From: Tipula vernalis
Taxonomy: Eukaryota; Arthropoda; Insecta; Diptera; Tipulidae
Reading direction: 5' to 3'
NCBI GenBank assembly: GCA_958295665.1
Contig: OY282560.1
Span: 102,897,930 to 102,961,929 of the forward strand
Length of the DNA stretch: 64,000 nt
The notes beneath the pieces were generated by a model. It saw only the letters and a program-made list of their open reading frames with translations. It had not been told where the DNA came from and made no database searches. A program made the translations under genes and the position numbers. Below, in pieces: positions 32,784-43,200 of this stretch. Every line of letters begins with the position of its first letter. Within the stretch, counting starts at the first letter, position 1.

Positions 32784-34638
32784 CTAATTTCTAGGCTTAA
32801 GTACAACATTAAATGGTTTCGGCGAATGTGTAATCCCATCGTAACCCTTTAATTCAATCATTTGTCCCCGTTTCGCCATTTCAAATTCAAACGAATGCAC
32901 AAACGACGAAAATAACATAAACATACTGGTCTTAGAAAAGTTTTCACCCATGCATCGTCGTCTTCCGGCACCAAATGGCAAAAATTGTTCGTGCTGTATT
33001 AAATTACCACTGTCATCGATAAATCGTTCGGGGCGAAATGATTCCGGATCCTTCCAATAAACTGGATCAAAATGTAAACTGTATATCGAAACAAGGGTTG
33101 TTGTATTTTTTGGTATGACGTAATCAAAAAATTTTACATCACTCAAGGTGCTGTGTGCGATCGCCATTGGAGCAACACTTGCACATCGCTGAATTTCACA
33201 AATTACCGCTTCGACATATTTTAATTTTGGCCGATCGTTTAGTGTTGGCAAATTATTGAGACCGACCACATGATCAAGTTCGAAACGAATTTTGTCCAGT
33301 ACATCCGGATATTTAAGCATATAGAGTACACCAAAGCTGAGTGTATTACTTGTGGTCTCCGAGCCGGCTTGAAAAAAATCTAGACACAGCGAAATTAGTT
33401 GTTCGTGTGTGAATGATGTACGTTCTGTATTTTTCATCTCGATCAGGAACGCTTCGATTAGGCTTCTGGGTTCATGAAAGTTGACCACTTTATCGATTTC
33501 ATCAATTTTTTCCTGAAAATAATTTTATCGTTAGCAGATTTAACTGTAATTACTATGTAATGTGACTCACATTTAAATATTCCCAAATGGGTTGTACATT
33601 AGCCAGTAGCGTCGGGTACTCCGTCAGTCCGGGTATATAACGCAGTATAGGAAACTGACTTAATAAGCCACCCGACATATCCAATGTACGAAATGAATTA
33701 TGTATCATATTCATCAGTTGTTGGAGCCGTTCATCGTTTAGCTCAAAACGGTCACCAGCCACAAGAGTCCAGATACTATTTAGGACCGGAATATCGAATG
33801 CCTTGTGCAATGCAATTGATTGATTATTTGTGGACATTTCTTTGAAATACTGAACCATTTCGTACGCTTCACGATCAACATTCGTCTTCATACTGCATCT
33901 GCCTAATTTTAGTAAAGTTTTTATGGAAAATTTTCTGAGCTCCTCCCATATTGGCCCATCGTTAAATACGACACCCAATTTTTTACCAAACGTTCGTATT
34001 TTAAATGAAAAAGCATTTGGTCGTCCGTCCATCTCGTCCCTACTGTAAAGCTCTTTGATCGCTTCACGTCCTGACACAACAACCACATTTGTTTTACCCA
34101 AACGAACACCCAATATTGGACCATAAACACGGGCTAAATGATCCCAAGCCAAATGATAATAGCCATAGTGTTGTCTTAGCTTGCGAATTATAGGGAGGGC
34201 ACCTACAAACGGTAACCACTTTGGACCTGAAAATATGTTTAACCACAACAAAAAAAATGTATATAACGGATTATTTAAGTCCAACCACCTTAAGAATCGA
34301 AAGTTCTATGGTTAATGACCATCATCAAGAATTAATAAAAAAAAAAAAAACCGAAAAATTTCACTCTTTAATCGAAAAATGAAACTGGTTTTTTTTGAAG
34401 ATTTTCGGTTGCACCATACTGTTACAATACATCTCGCGCGCTTGGTAAAGGTCGTTGAAATTTTCAATTTAAAAACAAAAACAAAATGAAACAACCAAAA
34501 AAAAAACACGATAAACCATAACCTAAGACAATCGATATGAGATCGTACTTACCCGGAGGATAAAATTCTGGTTTTCGAGTATCGCGCCAAAAAAACAATG
34601 CCAATAAGGAAATTCCGAATAAAATCGCGATAAACATT
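32784..34638 (-). CDS. cytochrome P450 of the CYP2 clan (exon 1 frameshifted)
   Basis: This is a membrane-anchored microsomal haem monooxygenase. Exons: 34,638-34,553 (hydrophobic anchor ending FYPPG), 34,226-33,571 (GPKWLPFVGALPII onward, with DGPIWEELRKFS as the helix C WxxxR-like region), and 33,512-32,784. The last carries AGSETTS (helix I oxygen-binding), EIQR (ExxR), PESFRPERF and the haem loop FGAGRRRCMG with its Cys. Introns have GT-AG ends, and all phases fit except exon 1. That exon holds one base too many near 34,619-34,624, placing a stop before the anchor in the downstream frame. Without it the protein is about 489 residues, normal for the family. The CYP303/305-like region is the closest I can name. 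It could be a new pseudogene, an allele or a base error. Confidence 0.85.
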
Positions 34639-35571
34639 TTCCCTTTTTGTCCAGTAACTGAAATAATTTCACTTTCAGAATGAAATATTGGAAGATGTGA
34701 AACCGCCTTTGGTATATAAGCAAGACATTCGATGCGACAGGGCGCACACCACCTTTCAGGTAAAACGTCTAAACTTAACTGAATCTGATCTGACTAACTA
34801 AATTCTGTTGATGCTACTGTTTCCAAAAATAGTATTTTCTTATTTTTTTTTTTGTTTTTTGTTTATTTTATCATGTTTTGTTCCGTCGTCTTTATTCTGT
34901 TCTCAAGATTATCTTAGGCTTTAAGAGCACATACATATTCAAATTAGTGTAGAGTTCTTTTCGTTCAATTATCTTTTTTGATCTTGTTGCATTGTATGTT
35001 TTGGAGATGAATACAACGAACGAGGTAATAATTGAATTTAAGATCAAATGAAAAATATTCCTTTCCCCTCCCGCTTCACTTTTGGTTTTGTTTCGGATTT
35101 AGTTTCTCAAATTGTTTTGGAATAATTTAGTAATAGAGATTAGGCATGCCATTTTGGTTGAAGGTAATTTACTTTGTTATGAAAGAGTGTCCCAATAAGA
35201 GGTTGCATATTAATTTTTATTTGGGAAGGGTTATCAGATCAATTTTACAGCTTAGTGGGGTTTAGACCACGTGTTTTCAAAAAGATCTCAATTTTTAGTT
35301 AGGGGTCGCGAGACTTATCGATAGAGCTATCAACCATTTTACAAACTTTTATTTAACTTCATTATTGTGAGTTTAAGGCTAATCTTGCAACAAGTCAATT
35401 TTGATCCACTTATCCAGAGTCCTTTACACATGGAATTTTATTTAAATTTGACATTTTTGATAACTGTCAAAAATTGAAAGTGTATTTTATAAAAGATTTG
35501 TATGGCAAGAGGACCGTATTAGCATTGTGTTTTTCTCTAAAGCAAATACACGGTTATATAACCTCATAATG
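34639..35571. other. region upstream of the P450
   Basis: AT-rich with no second gene seen. The P450 promoter should lie just right of 34,640, with tatataag (minus: CTTATATA) at about 34,714-34,721 as a possible TATA box. The right end merges into the 5' flank of a Copia relic. Confidence 0.4.
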
Positions 35572-36180
35572 ATGGATTCAACTAAAGTACAAATCAACAA
35601 ACTAAATGACGAAAATTACCCCAAGTATAAACTTGAGCTCCTACTGATAAAGGAGGATTTATGGTTGGTGATTACAGAACAACCACCAGTAGATGCAGTT
35701 CAATTAGCGGCTTGGAATAAGATAGATGGGAAAGCACATGGACATATTGGATTATTTATCGAGGACAATCAAATCATTCATGTACGAAATAAAGTGACAG
35801 CTAAAGGCCACATCCAATAAAGATTACCGGAAGTTGGTAATATGCAGTCCCACCTGAACGAAATGGATGAATGCATCAAAGAATTAACCGCTTTAGGTGA
35901 AAATTTAGCTAAGACATTTGATGTGTCATTATACCTGTCCAGCCAATCCGAAAGTTACAATGTGTTAATTACTGCACTTGAGTCTCGTGCAGAAGCTGAC
36001 TTAACCAAAAATATGGTCAAAAACAAACTGCTAGAAGAATACAGAGGCGTCGACAAGATATCGACGGTATAAATGGCAATGCAGGGCAAGCTTTAAGTGT
36101 AGAAAGAAAAAGCACAAATTTTGAAAAGTCAATGGCAACATGTTTTTTCTGTCAGAAAAAGGGTCACATTAACAAGGAGG
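35572..36180 (+). pseudogene. Copia-type gag fragment
   Basis: From ATG at 35,572 it reads INKLNDENYPKYKLELLLIK then EDLWLVITEQPP and DGKAHGHIGLFIEDNQIIHV, a Ty1/copia gag start. After a deletion and frameshift it continues at 35,842 with MNEMDE-like and ALESRAEADLTKNMVKNKLL. It ends with the knuckle start CFFCQKKGHINKE. About 80 codons are missing in the middle, and no pol follows. Confidence 0.8.
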
Positions 36181-36430
36181 TAAAGTTATCAGTGGACGCG
36201 AGCAGTAGAGCGTATACCGAACAAAAGTATGCGCAAATTGAGAGAGGCAACGGCGTTCAGATTTGCAGTAAAAAAATTCCATGAACATCTATGGTAAAAA
36301 GCTATTAATCGAGACGAATCATAAACCATTAGAGACGATTTTCAAAAAACCTTTGCAATCGGCTCCTGCACGACTGCAGCGAATACTGTTTGTAACGGAT
36401 CTTTTTTCGGGTATGCTGAAGTGGACAGGG
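36181..36430 (+). pseudogene. Gypsy RNase H scrap joined to the Copia gag
   Basis: In shifting frames it reads AYTEQKYAQIER, VKKFHEHLYGKKLLIETNHK then PLETIFKKPLQSAPARLQRI, an RNase H block of a Gypsy element. It begins exactly where the Copia knuckle breaks off. No other parts of this element are nearby. Confidence 0.75.
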
Positions 36431-37009
36431 GAGGTTCTTTGCCGCCAAACGCTCTATTAAATCATTACATATATTCACGTGTTGAATTTTTTTAATATAA
36501 ACTATTCCCAGAATCCGAACTCCTTGGAGCTCCCATCCCTCAACATCATCATCATAAAGAAAAATTTAGGTTTCCATATTTTTTACAAAAATTTATTTAA
36601 TGAAAATTCCATAATCTTAATAAAAAAACCATTAACCTAATTTTAATAAAATTCGCATAAGGCGATCAAATTATTGGCAAAAGAAAATTTCGAGACAAAA
36701 ATGTGTGCATAAAAAAAAATCAATGATTGCACGAAAGTGTGTAAGGAGCATATAACCAAATTTATTTTGCAGCTTCCATATTTGCGAAGAGTACTCTTCG
36801 GCGAAATATGTGGTGAGTTTTTCCTTATTTTTTGGTTTGTGCCTATATGTGCTCCCAGCACAATTTTGTGCAATCATTGATTTTTTTTTTTTGTTTTTCT
36901 CAGATTTAACAGGTAGTCCTAAAAAGACATCCAGAAGACAGCTTCTCTGTTTAATGTGTGTGACCCCAAAAACCGCTTCACTCAAATTAATTTTCCATTC
37001 CAGTTCATT
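36431..37009. other. presumed 5' flank/LTR region of the Osvaldo-like element, with palindromes
   Basis: It holds a perfect 16-bp palindrome cgaagagtactcttcg (36,785-36,800) between inverted arms tcaatgattgcac (36,721-36,733) and gtgcaatcattga (36,868-36,880), both next to A/T runs. GTGTGACCCC at 36,957 resembles a primer-binding site. No second LTR copy exists in the window, so LTR boundaries cannot be fixed. Confidence 0.4.
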
Positions 37010-38212
37010 ATGGATCCACGAATTTATTTAAATAATCTGTCGCCAGAAGAACGGGAAGTTGAGTATATAGTTAGAGGTCTAACGTCGCAAGCATCAGATG
37101 CTACTAGGATTTTATTAGATAGCCTTCGCGTTGAATCTTCTGACTTTACATTAAAACCAAAAGATACACATGCTAAGTCGAACCCCGATGAGGAAAGTAA
37201 GTTATGTGTTTTAGGATTCGATGAATTATCTGCGATCACTCAGCAAAAAGGTAGTTCTCCTCAATTGGAATTTATTACAATGGCACTTGCAAAGACGTTT
37301 CTTTACAAGGAACGTTTTGACAGATTTAGTTATACCTTTGGCCTACAAAGCTTTCCAAATCTGGCAGGATTGCCTAGTAATTTTCGTCGGTTATACAACT
37401 GGCACCAAAAATTATACAAAAAAAATACAGGATTAGAAAACGAAAAGACTCCTGAAAGTAGTCCAATCAACCGAAACAGAACAAGACTGGAACAAGGTGC
37501 GGGTACAGGAGATTTTGTACCGTCTGTAGATCACGGTAACACGCCCATACAAAATTTACAAAATGAACCATCAAATCTTGACACAGTGGCACCGGCTAAG
37601 GGATTAATAAGTTCAGTGGCAGATTTCTTTTCACAGATGGAAGCAAATTCTATCTCCTCAGTATTTGGCGATGTCTCATTCAAGACAGGACAAACCAGAC
37701 CAAACGCACAAGCTATGGGACAGCCAAATCACCATCCAAGTTTAAATCCGGGCATACCAAATTATTCGAAACCTCCCTCTCAGACACATAATCAATTTCG
37801 CATCGATTATAAAATAAAACAGAGATGGAATTTGTCTTTTGATGGCACCGATGCAACAAATGTTCAAGACTTTATTATTCGATTAGAGCGTGACGATGAC
37901 ATTCCGGAACAAAATCTAACTAAGGTACTTCATTTATTTTTGTCTAAGCGACCGGAGGATTGGTACTGGGTGTACAAACTCGATCACACAAACGTGACTT
38001 GGCAAGCAATGAAATCTGCGATGTTATCGTTTTTTAGCTCTTACGATGTAGAGGAAGAAACACGCGAAAAAATTCTACACAAATACCAAAATCCGAAAGA
38101 AACATTCCCAGATTTTGTTCTTGGTGTACAAAAATTAAATTCAAGGTTACAGCATAGATTTTCTGAAAAGGAATTAATCCACCGTTTATTCCAGAATATG
38201 ACTCCAGCGTAA
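37010..38212 (+). pseudogene. Gypsy (Osvaldo-like) gag
   Basis: This is a 400-codon open frame starting MDPRIYLNNLSPEE. The C-terminal half carries the capsid blocks RWNLSFDGTDATNVQDFIIR, WYWVYKLDHTNVTWQAMKSA and ELIHRLFQNMTP, which resemble Osvaldo-type gag. A premature stop at 38,210 is followed by a frameshifted remainder. It is separated by about 160 bp from the Zn-knuckle segment. Confidence 0.8.
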
Positions 38213-38377
38213 AAAAATGTCACCCTCCCCTATCAGGGAACAGCACGTACTATTGACCAACTGCGAACTCTGTGTCAAAGATATGAAAGGATGTGGGACC
38301 AGACCGGATATGACCCAAGACGGGTTTGCGAAGTTCCGTAAAAGCGAAGAAATTTCATAAATGAATTAGAAACAGAC

Positions 38378-38836
38378 ATGAGATCTATGAGCCTTTCACA
38401 ATCAGCTACTGCAACTACAAGACTAGCGATACATCCGCAGCACCTAAATAAATATAACAACGATTGTCAAAATGAGTGTAAACCCGAGTTTTCTGGGCTA
38501 GAAGTGCAACAACAACATCAAATTCAGTCAGTTAACGTAGAAGCATTCCAACAAAGATACGGAAAACCGAATTCCAATAATGATTCAGTCTTAATTTGCT
38601 GGAATTGTAAGGACTTAGGGCACAGGTATCAGGACTGTTCGAGGGAATTCACAGATATCTTTTGTTTTGGATGTGAAGCCGCAAACGTGAGGAAACCATT
38701 CTGTCAAAATTGTAAAGTCAATTCCGCAAAAAACTCGAAACCGGGTGTGAGAGTATCCAGGGATCCACATTCAGTGTTAAATTCGAACAAAGCACTGGAA
38801 ACCAACTATCCAACAAATTCGGATCCTTTCAAATAG
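38378..38836 (+). pseudogene. Gypsy gag nucleocapsid segment
   Basis: It contains the knuckle CWNCKDLGHRYQDC followed by a second Cys cluster, CFGC and CQNC. A Gln/Asn-rich stretch precedes it. It is the same element as the gag at 37.0-38.2 kb, and ends in a stop about 130 bp before the protease frame. Confidence 0.8.
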
Positions 38837-38969
38837 GATCAAAAACAACCAATTTTATAAATCAAAATAACCCTGCTTTAACAGTAGATTCAAATAAAAC
38901 AACAAAAAATAAAATAAATCATACAAAAAAGTATTTCACTGAAAAGCGTTGTTTTGTAGCACACATCAT

Positions 38970-39861
38970 GTCCTCCATTATTAATTACTCGTTGAAAGAT
39001 CCTCGCCCACATGCAAACGTCACAATTGCCTCCCGAAAGTTTGTTGGTCTCCTGGATACAGGAGCGTCAGTCAGTGTATTAAGCAAAGATTGCATATCTT
39101 TTCTGAAGGAGTGCAACATAAAGTATAGTAAACTATCTTCTTAAGTACACACTGCTGATGGATCACGAAATAAAATCGAAGGCTTTTTATGGTTGCCGGT
39201 TACTTTCGGAAATAAAACGCATTCCATTAAATTCAACATAGTTCCCACCTTACAATCGTTTTTATACCTCGGAATCGATTTCTGGCAGAAGTTTGGCATC
39301 CTTCCAACAATTGAGGTAAGCGAAATTTCCGAGCATGAGACAACCACTAATCACAATACGCATGATTTAAGCCAATCCGAAAAATTAGAGCTCGATAGAA
39401 TTATTTCTTTATTTCCATCTTTTGAACAAAACGGTCTCGGTAAAACGACCTTTCACGAGCATGAAATCGAACTAATAAAAGGATGCAAACCCATCAAGCA
39501 GCGATATTACCCCGTATCGCCAGCAATGCAAAAGGATTTCTATATTGAGATCGATCGAATGCTTGAACTTGGGGTAATAGAGGTAAGCAAAAGTGCTTGG
39601 AGTTCGCCCATTATTATGGTAAGAAAAGCAAATGGTAAGAGTCGATTTTGTTTAGATGCCCGGAAGTTAAACGCGGTGACCGAGAAGGATGCGTATCCTC
39701 TCCCCATTATTGATGGATTGTTAGGTCGGCTGTCCGAGACTAAATACATTACAGGACTCGACCTTAAAGACGCCTTTTGGCAAATACCACTTGCGAAGAC
39801 TTCACGTGACAAGACTGCATTTACCGTACCGGGTCGCCTCCTCTATACCAGTTCAGAGTAA
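38970..39861 (+). pseudogene. Gypsy protease and N-terminal reverse transcriptase
   Basis: Protease: FVGLLDTGASVSVLSKDCIS, a stop at about 39,143, and the second half with FLYLGIDFWQKFGI. RT: YYPVSPAMQKDFYIEIDRML, ELGVIEVSKSAWSSPIIMVR, GKSRFCLDARKLNAVTEKDA, then YITGLDLKDAFWQIPL with the first RT Asp. The frame breaks at about 39,840 and RT is truncated before Y-x-D-D. Confidence 0.85.
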
Positions 39862-40186
39862 TGCGTTCGGGCTATGTAATGCAGCCCAATCGATATTGAA
39901 ATTTACAAATTATTTTCATTTAAAGATTGAGGCAAAAAAAATTAACGGGCATAACATGTTCGAAATAATATCATATTCGCCACAAATAATGTACAAAAAA
40001 GGAACCAATATACCGATAGCAGATGCGCTTAGCCGGGATTACAAAACCAAGGTCGAAAACGATATGGACGTCTTAAAAGTACAAGTATTGCTGCCCATGT
40101 CCAACAATGCCATTGAAAGTTTAAAAATGGACACAAACAATGATCCAACGTTACAAAAACTAAAAGCACGTATAATCAAAGGCTAG
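39862..40186 (+). pseudogene. RT/RNase H remainder (internal deletion)
   Basis: FGLCNAAQS, the RT block preceding the catalytic core, is followed almost at once by RNase H terminal sequence (NGHNMFEIISYSPQ, GTNIPIADALSRDYKT). The palm, thumb and most of RNase H, roughly 1 kb, are therefore deleted. Confidence 0.8.
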
Positions 40187-40865
40187 GAGCAGGAACAATC
40201 AAATGTACCGTCTGAAATAAAATATTTTCAAAAATTTTTTGGAAGAATTGGCCATTTATGATGATATAATTTTCAAAGGAAAAAGGATAGTCGTTCCCGA
40301 AGCTCAAATAAATAAAATTTTAACAGCAACACATATAGGCCATCTGGGCATACAAAGCACGACGAGCAGAACAAGGCAAATGTTTTACTGGAAAAACTTA
40401 GCCACAGCCACAGACGTAATGAAGTTTGTCGAGGGTTGTGGGACATGCCAAAAAACACAAAGAAACAACGTCAAATAATTTCCAAACAAGTTCTCGACTA
40501 CCCATTTCAGGTCGTAGGTACCGACCTATTTACATTCAATTCAGATAACTACATAGTTCTGGTGGACAGTTATTCAGGCTACATCGATATAGAAAAGTTG
40601 AATTTAACATCGGTCTCAGGAAGTAATTAAATATTTTTAAAAAAAACTAATTGCCATACACGGCAGTCCCGAAATTTTAGAGAGCGACAACGGTCCTCAG
40701 TATACATCAGCCGAGTTTAAACAATTTTGCAATGACTGGAACATTAATCATAAAACATATTCAGTCCATATTTTCCACGGGCAAATGGGCTGGCGGAAAC
40801 AGCAATCCAAACTGTTAAACAAATGCTACGAAAGTGCCAGAACGACAATACTAATATATACCTGG
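40187..40865 (+). pseudogene. Gypsy integrase (3'-truncated)
   Basis: Zn domain: HIGHLGIQSTTSRTRQMFYW then GCGTCQ. Core: QVVGTDLFTFNSDNYIVLVD, ESDNGPQYTSAEFKQF in a new frame, and a decayed Glu block. It stops near 40,863, where Tc1-like sequence begins. No 3' LTR is present. Confidence 0.8.
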
Positions 40866-41313
40866 CGTTGCAGAATTTTTCAATTATTACGCAAAACATA
40901 ATTTGGATTCTTTTAAATTTTTAATATCGAGTGACGTCTCCCTTTGCGTCTATTACAGCCTGAAGACTATTTGGCATTGAATCTATAATTTTTTTAAGAT
41001 ATTTGGAGTTAAATTGACCCAAACCTCGCGGATTTCATTTTCGGCCATTTCTTTCGATTTTCCGGTTATTTATGCCACTTTTTACTTGACTTCTGCCCAA
41101 ACATATTCAATTACATTTAAATCTGGACTTTGTCGAGGCCAGTATAAAACAATGAAGCCACAACCTTTCAAAATTTCTTGGCATATTTTTGCTGTGTGAA
41201 GCGGTGCGTTGTCTTGTCATTTAAAATGTCAAGGTATACATTTGTATCAACCTTATCAAGTAAAAGGACCAAATCTCCTACACCATTGTAAGAAATACAA
41301 CCCCAAGACATTA
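40866..41313 (-). pseudogene. Tc1-like transposase, C-terminal half (left part of a split element)
   Basis: The reverse strand reads GCISYNGVGDLVLLDKVDTN, VYLDIL, then decayed blocks equivalent to the second Asp and the Q-S-P-D-L-N region, and KWPKMKSARFGSI. Coding continues backward into 49,620-50,165 if the intervening insertion is skipped. The insertion boundary is marked by ccccaagacatta at 41,301-41,313. Many stops make it an old, dead copy. Confidence 0.75.
41301..41313. repeat. 13-bp target site duplication (left)
   Basis: ccccaagacatta is repeated exactly at 49,607-49,619. It brackets the non-LTR element. Confidence 0.85.
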
Positions 41314-41331
41314 GGTTAGGTTAGGTTAGGT
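41314..41331. repeat. TTAGG-type tail of the non-LTR element
   Basis: About four GGTTA/TTAGG units form the 3' terminus in place of poly-A. They match the insect telomeric unit but are flanked by target duplications, so this is an element tail. Confidence 0.75.
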
Positions 41332-41405
41332 TGGAGTAGCTGCTTATGCACACTTACACCGGTGACGGTCCATTGTGATACCACAGAATATTTCCTCTTT
41401 TACCC

Positions 41406-42251
41406 CTATTGGAACCATTTCGAGCTACTTATGTAGCGTAAGATGTCCCGCACTTTACTGTTTTCGAGATCCGAGAGGCAGTCCATCCTGAACTTACCCA
41501 AGTGTTTGTCCCTTCTGAGAGCCAATGCTGGACACGAGCAAATGAAGTGGGCCAACGTATCTTCCTCCTCTTCGTCCAAGCAGCTTCTGCAGAAGTCATT
41601 TGCCTCCAGACCCAGCCTTCTTGCATGTTCCCCAAAAAGGCAGTGTCCCGTGAGAATTCCTACGACCGTTCCTAATTCACGTCTACGTAGGGATATTAAT
41701 GCCCTAGTGCGCCCCAAGTCCAGCTTTGGCCAAACTTGTCTTGCAACTCTACAGGTGAGGGTGTTAGACCACCTTTCCCTCGCTGAGGATAGCGCCTGCT
41801 TCCCAAGTGCTTGTCTCAGCGCTGTGATAGGCCTCCCCAGACTTGCCCTTTCCGGTTGCAGCTGGAGGGTCGTACCATGCCTAGCAAGTTCATCCGCCCT
41901 GCAGTTCCCCATGACGCCCGAGTGACCTGGGACCCAGATTACCTGGATATTGAAATGCTCACCCATCTCATTTAGAGATGAGTGATCACTCAGCGCCACC
42001 CGTGACGCCAAAGACACCGATTCTAACGACCGGATCGCCACTTGACTGTTCACATAGATTGTGATCATATCGTCTGAGGATAACACATTATGCTTCAACC
42101 ACGTCATGACCTCCTCTATCGCTACGGCTTCAGCTTGGTACACGCTGCAGTAATCAGGGAGACGAATAGAAACGTTTACATTTAATTTGTCACAGAATAC
42201 TCCAGCTCCTACTTTGCTGTCTAGCTTGGAGCCATCTGTGAAGAATTGCAA
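41406..42251 (-). pseudogene. RNase H domain and C-terminus of the non-LTR element
   Basis: FFTDGSKLDSKVGAGVFCDK (first Asp), VYQAEAVAIEEVMTWL (Glu), ITIYVNSQVAIRSL (the usual second Asp is Asn here), IQVIWVPGHSGVMGNCRADE (His, Asp), then a C-terminal Cys/His cluster, CRSCLDEEEEDTLAHFICSC. The open frame is 281 codons. The D-to-N change predicts loss of RNase H activity. The fragment at 61.4 kb keeps the Asp. Confidence 0.85.
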
Positions 42252-43185
42252 CGCTTCGGTTTCTGATAACGGTTTATCCCTCCAGGATTCCCTTGAAGGG
42301 AGGTCCGAAATCGCTTCTCGAAGCGTAGAGTAGGTTTAATATAGTCAAGAAGATTCGCCAGCTCGTCCTTCAACGATCTAACTATAGTAGAGTGTCCTAT
42401 ACTAAGACACCTCCATTGAGAGACGGCTGCACGTCGTACAACTGTATATGCCGCCATCTGTTTGCCAAAAATGTCGACCGGAAGAAGGTGCAACATAACC
42501 TCTAAAGCACTTGTCGGTGTCGACCTCAATGCCCCGCTAACAAGCATACAGGCCGTTATTTGCACTCTCTCAATCTTACTTTTATAAGTTACCTTGTCCA
42601 GAGCTGGCCACCAAACACCCACCCCGTACATGAGTACAGGTCTCACTACAGCTGTGTAGAGCCAGTGTACCAGCTCCGGCTTCAGACCCTATCTATGACC
42701 AATGGCGTTCCTACAGGAGTACAAAGCTATAGCAGCTTTGTTTATTCTCTCCAACATGTTGGGCTTCCAACTAAGCTTACTGTCCAAGATAATGCCCAGA
42801 TATCTAGCTCTATCAGTAAAAGCAAGTCTCGTGCCATTTAAGGTAGGAGGGACAACTACGTAAGCGATAACTTCAATACCCTCATTAAAGGCGCCCCTAC
42901 CTTATTAAAGGCGCCCTCTATATCCAGGAAGGCCACCAAACAGATTTCCTTCGAATTAATCGATTTCTCAATCGTACACACCAAGGCGTGGAGAGCAGTG
43001 TCCACAGATCTACCCTTTGTGTACGCATGCTGAGACGGTGCCCACTTCCTGGCACCTATTTTGTCTCTAATGTATACATCCAGCAGCCTTTCCAAGGTTT
43101 TCAAAAGAAAGGATGATAGAGTTATTTGTCTTAGTTCCTTAGGATAGACATGTGAGCTTTTCCCCGCTTTCGGTATAAACACCAC
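42221..43185 (-). pseudogene. reverse transcriptase with the catalytic core deleted
   Basis: The upstream piece has VFIPKAGKSSHVYPKELRQI, then SFLLKTLERLLDVYI, SQHAYTKGRSVDTALHALV and LVAFLDIEGAFNKV (first RT Asp). Immediately afterwards, near 42,893, the sequence jumps to the RT thumb region (RYLGIILDSKLSWKPNMLER in a shifted frame), then PVLMYGVGVWWPALDK. The F/Y-x-D-D block is missing. A repeated attaaaggcgccc at the junction (42,883-42,895 and 42,903-42,915) suggests slippage or microhomology deletion. Confidence 0.85.
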
Positions 43186-43200
43186 ATTGACCTCCGTCCA

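Noticed and set aside
36956..37009. Earlier start for the Osvaldo-like gag
   Set aside because: The extra codons overlap a primer-binding-like sequence; the ATG at 37,010 has a better context and gives the usual gag start.
41311..41331. True telomeric TTAGG array
   Set aside because: Only about four units, bounded by an element 3' UTR and a target duplication; it is an element tail.
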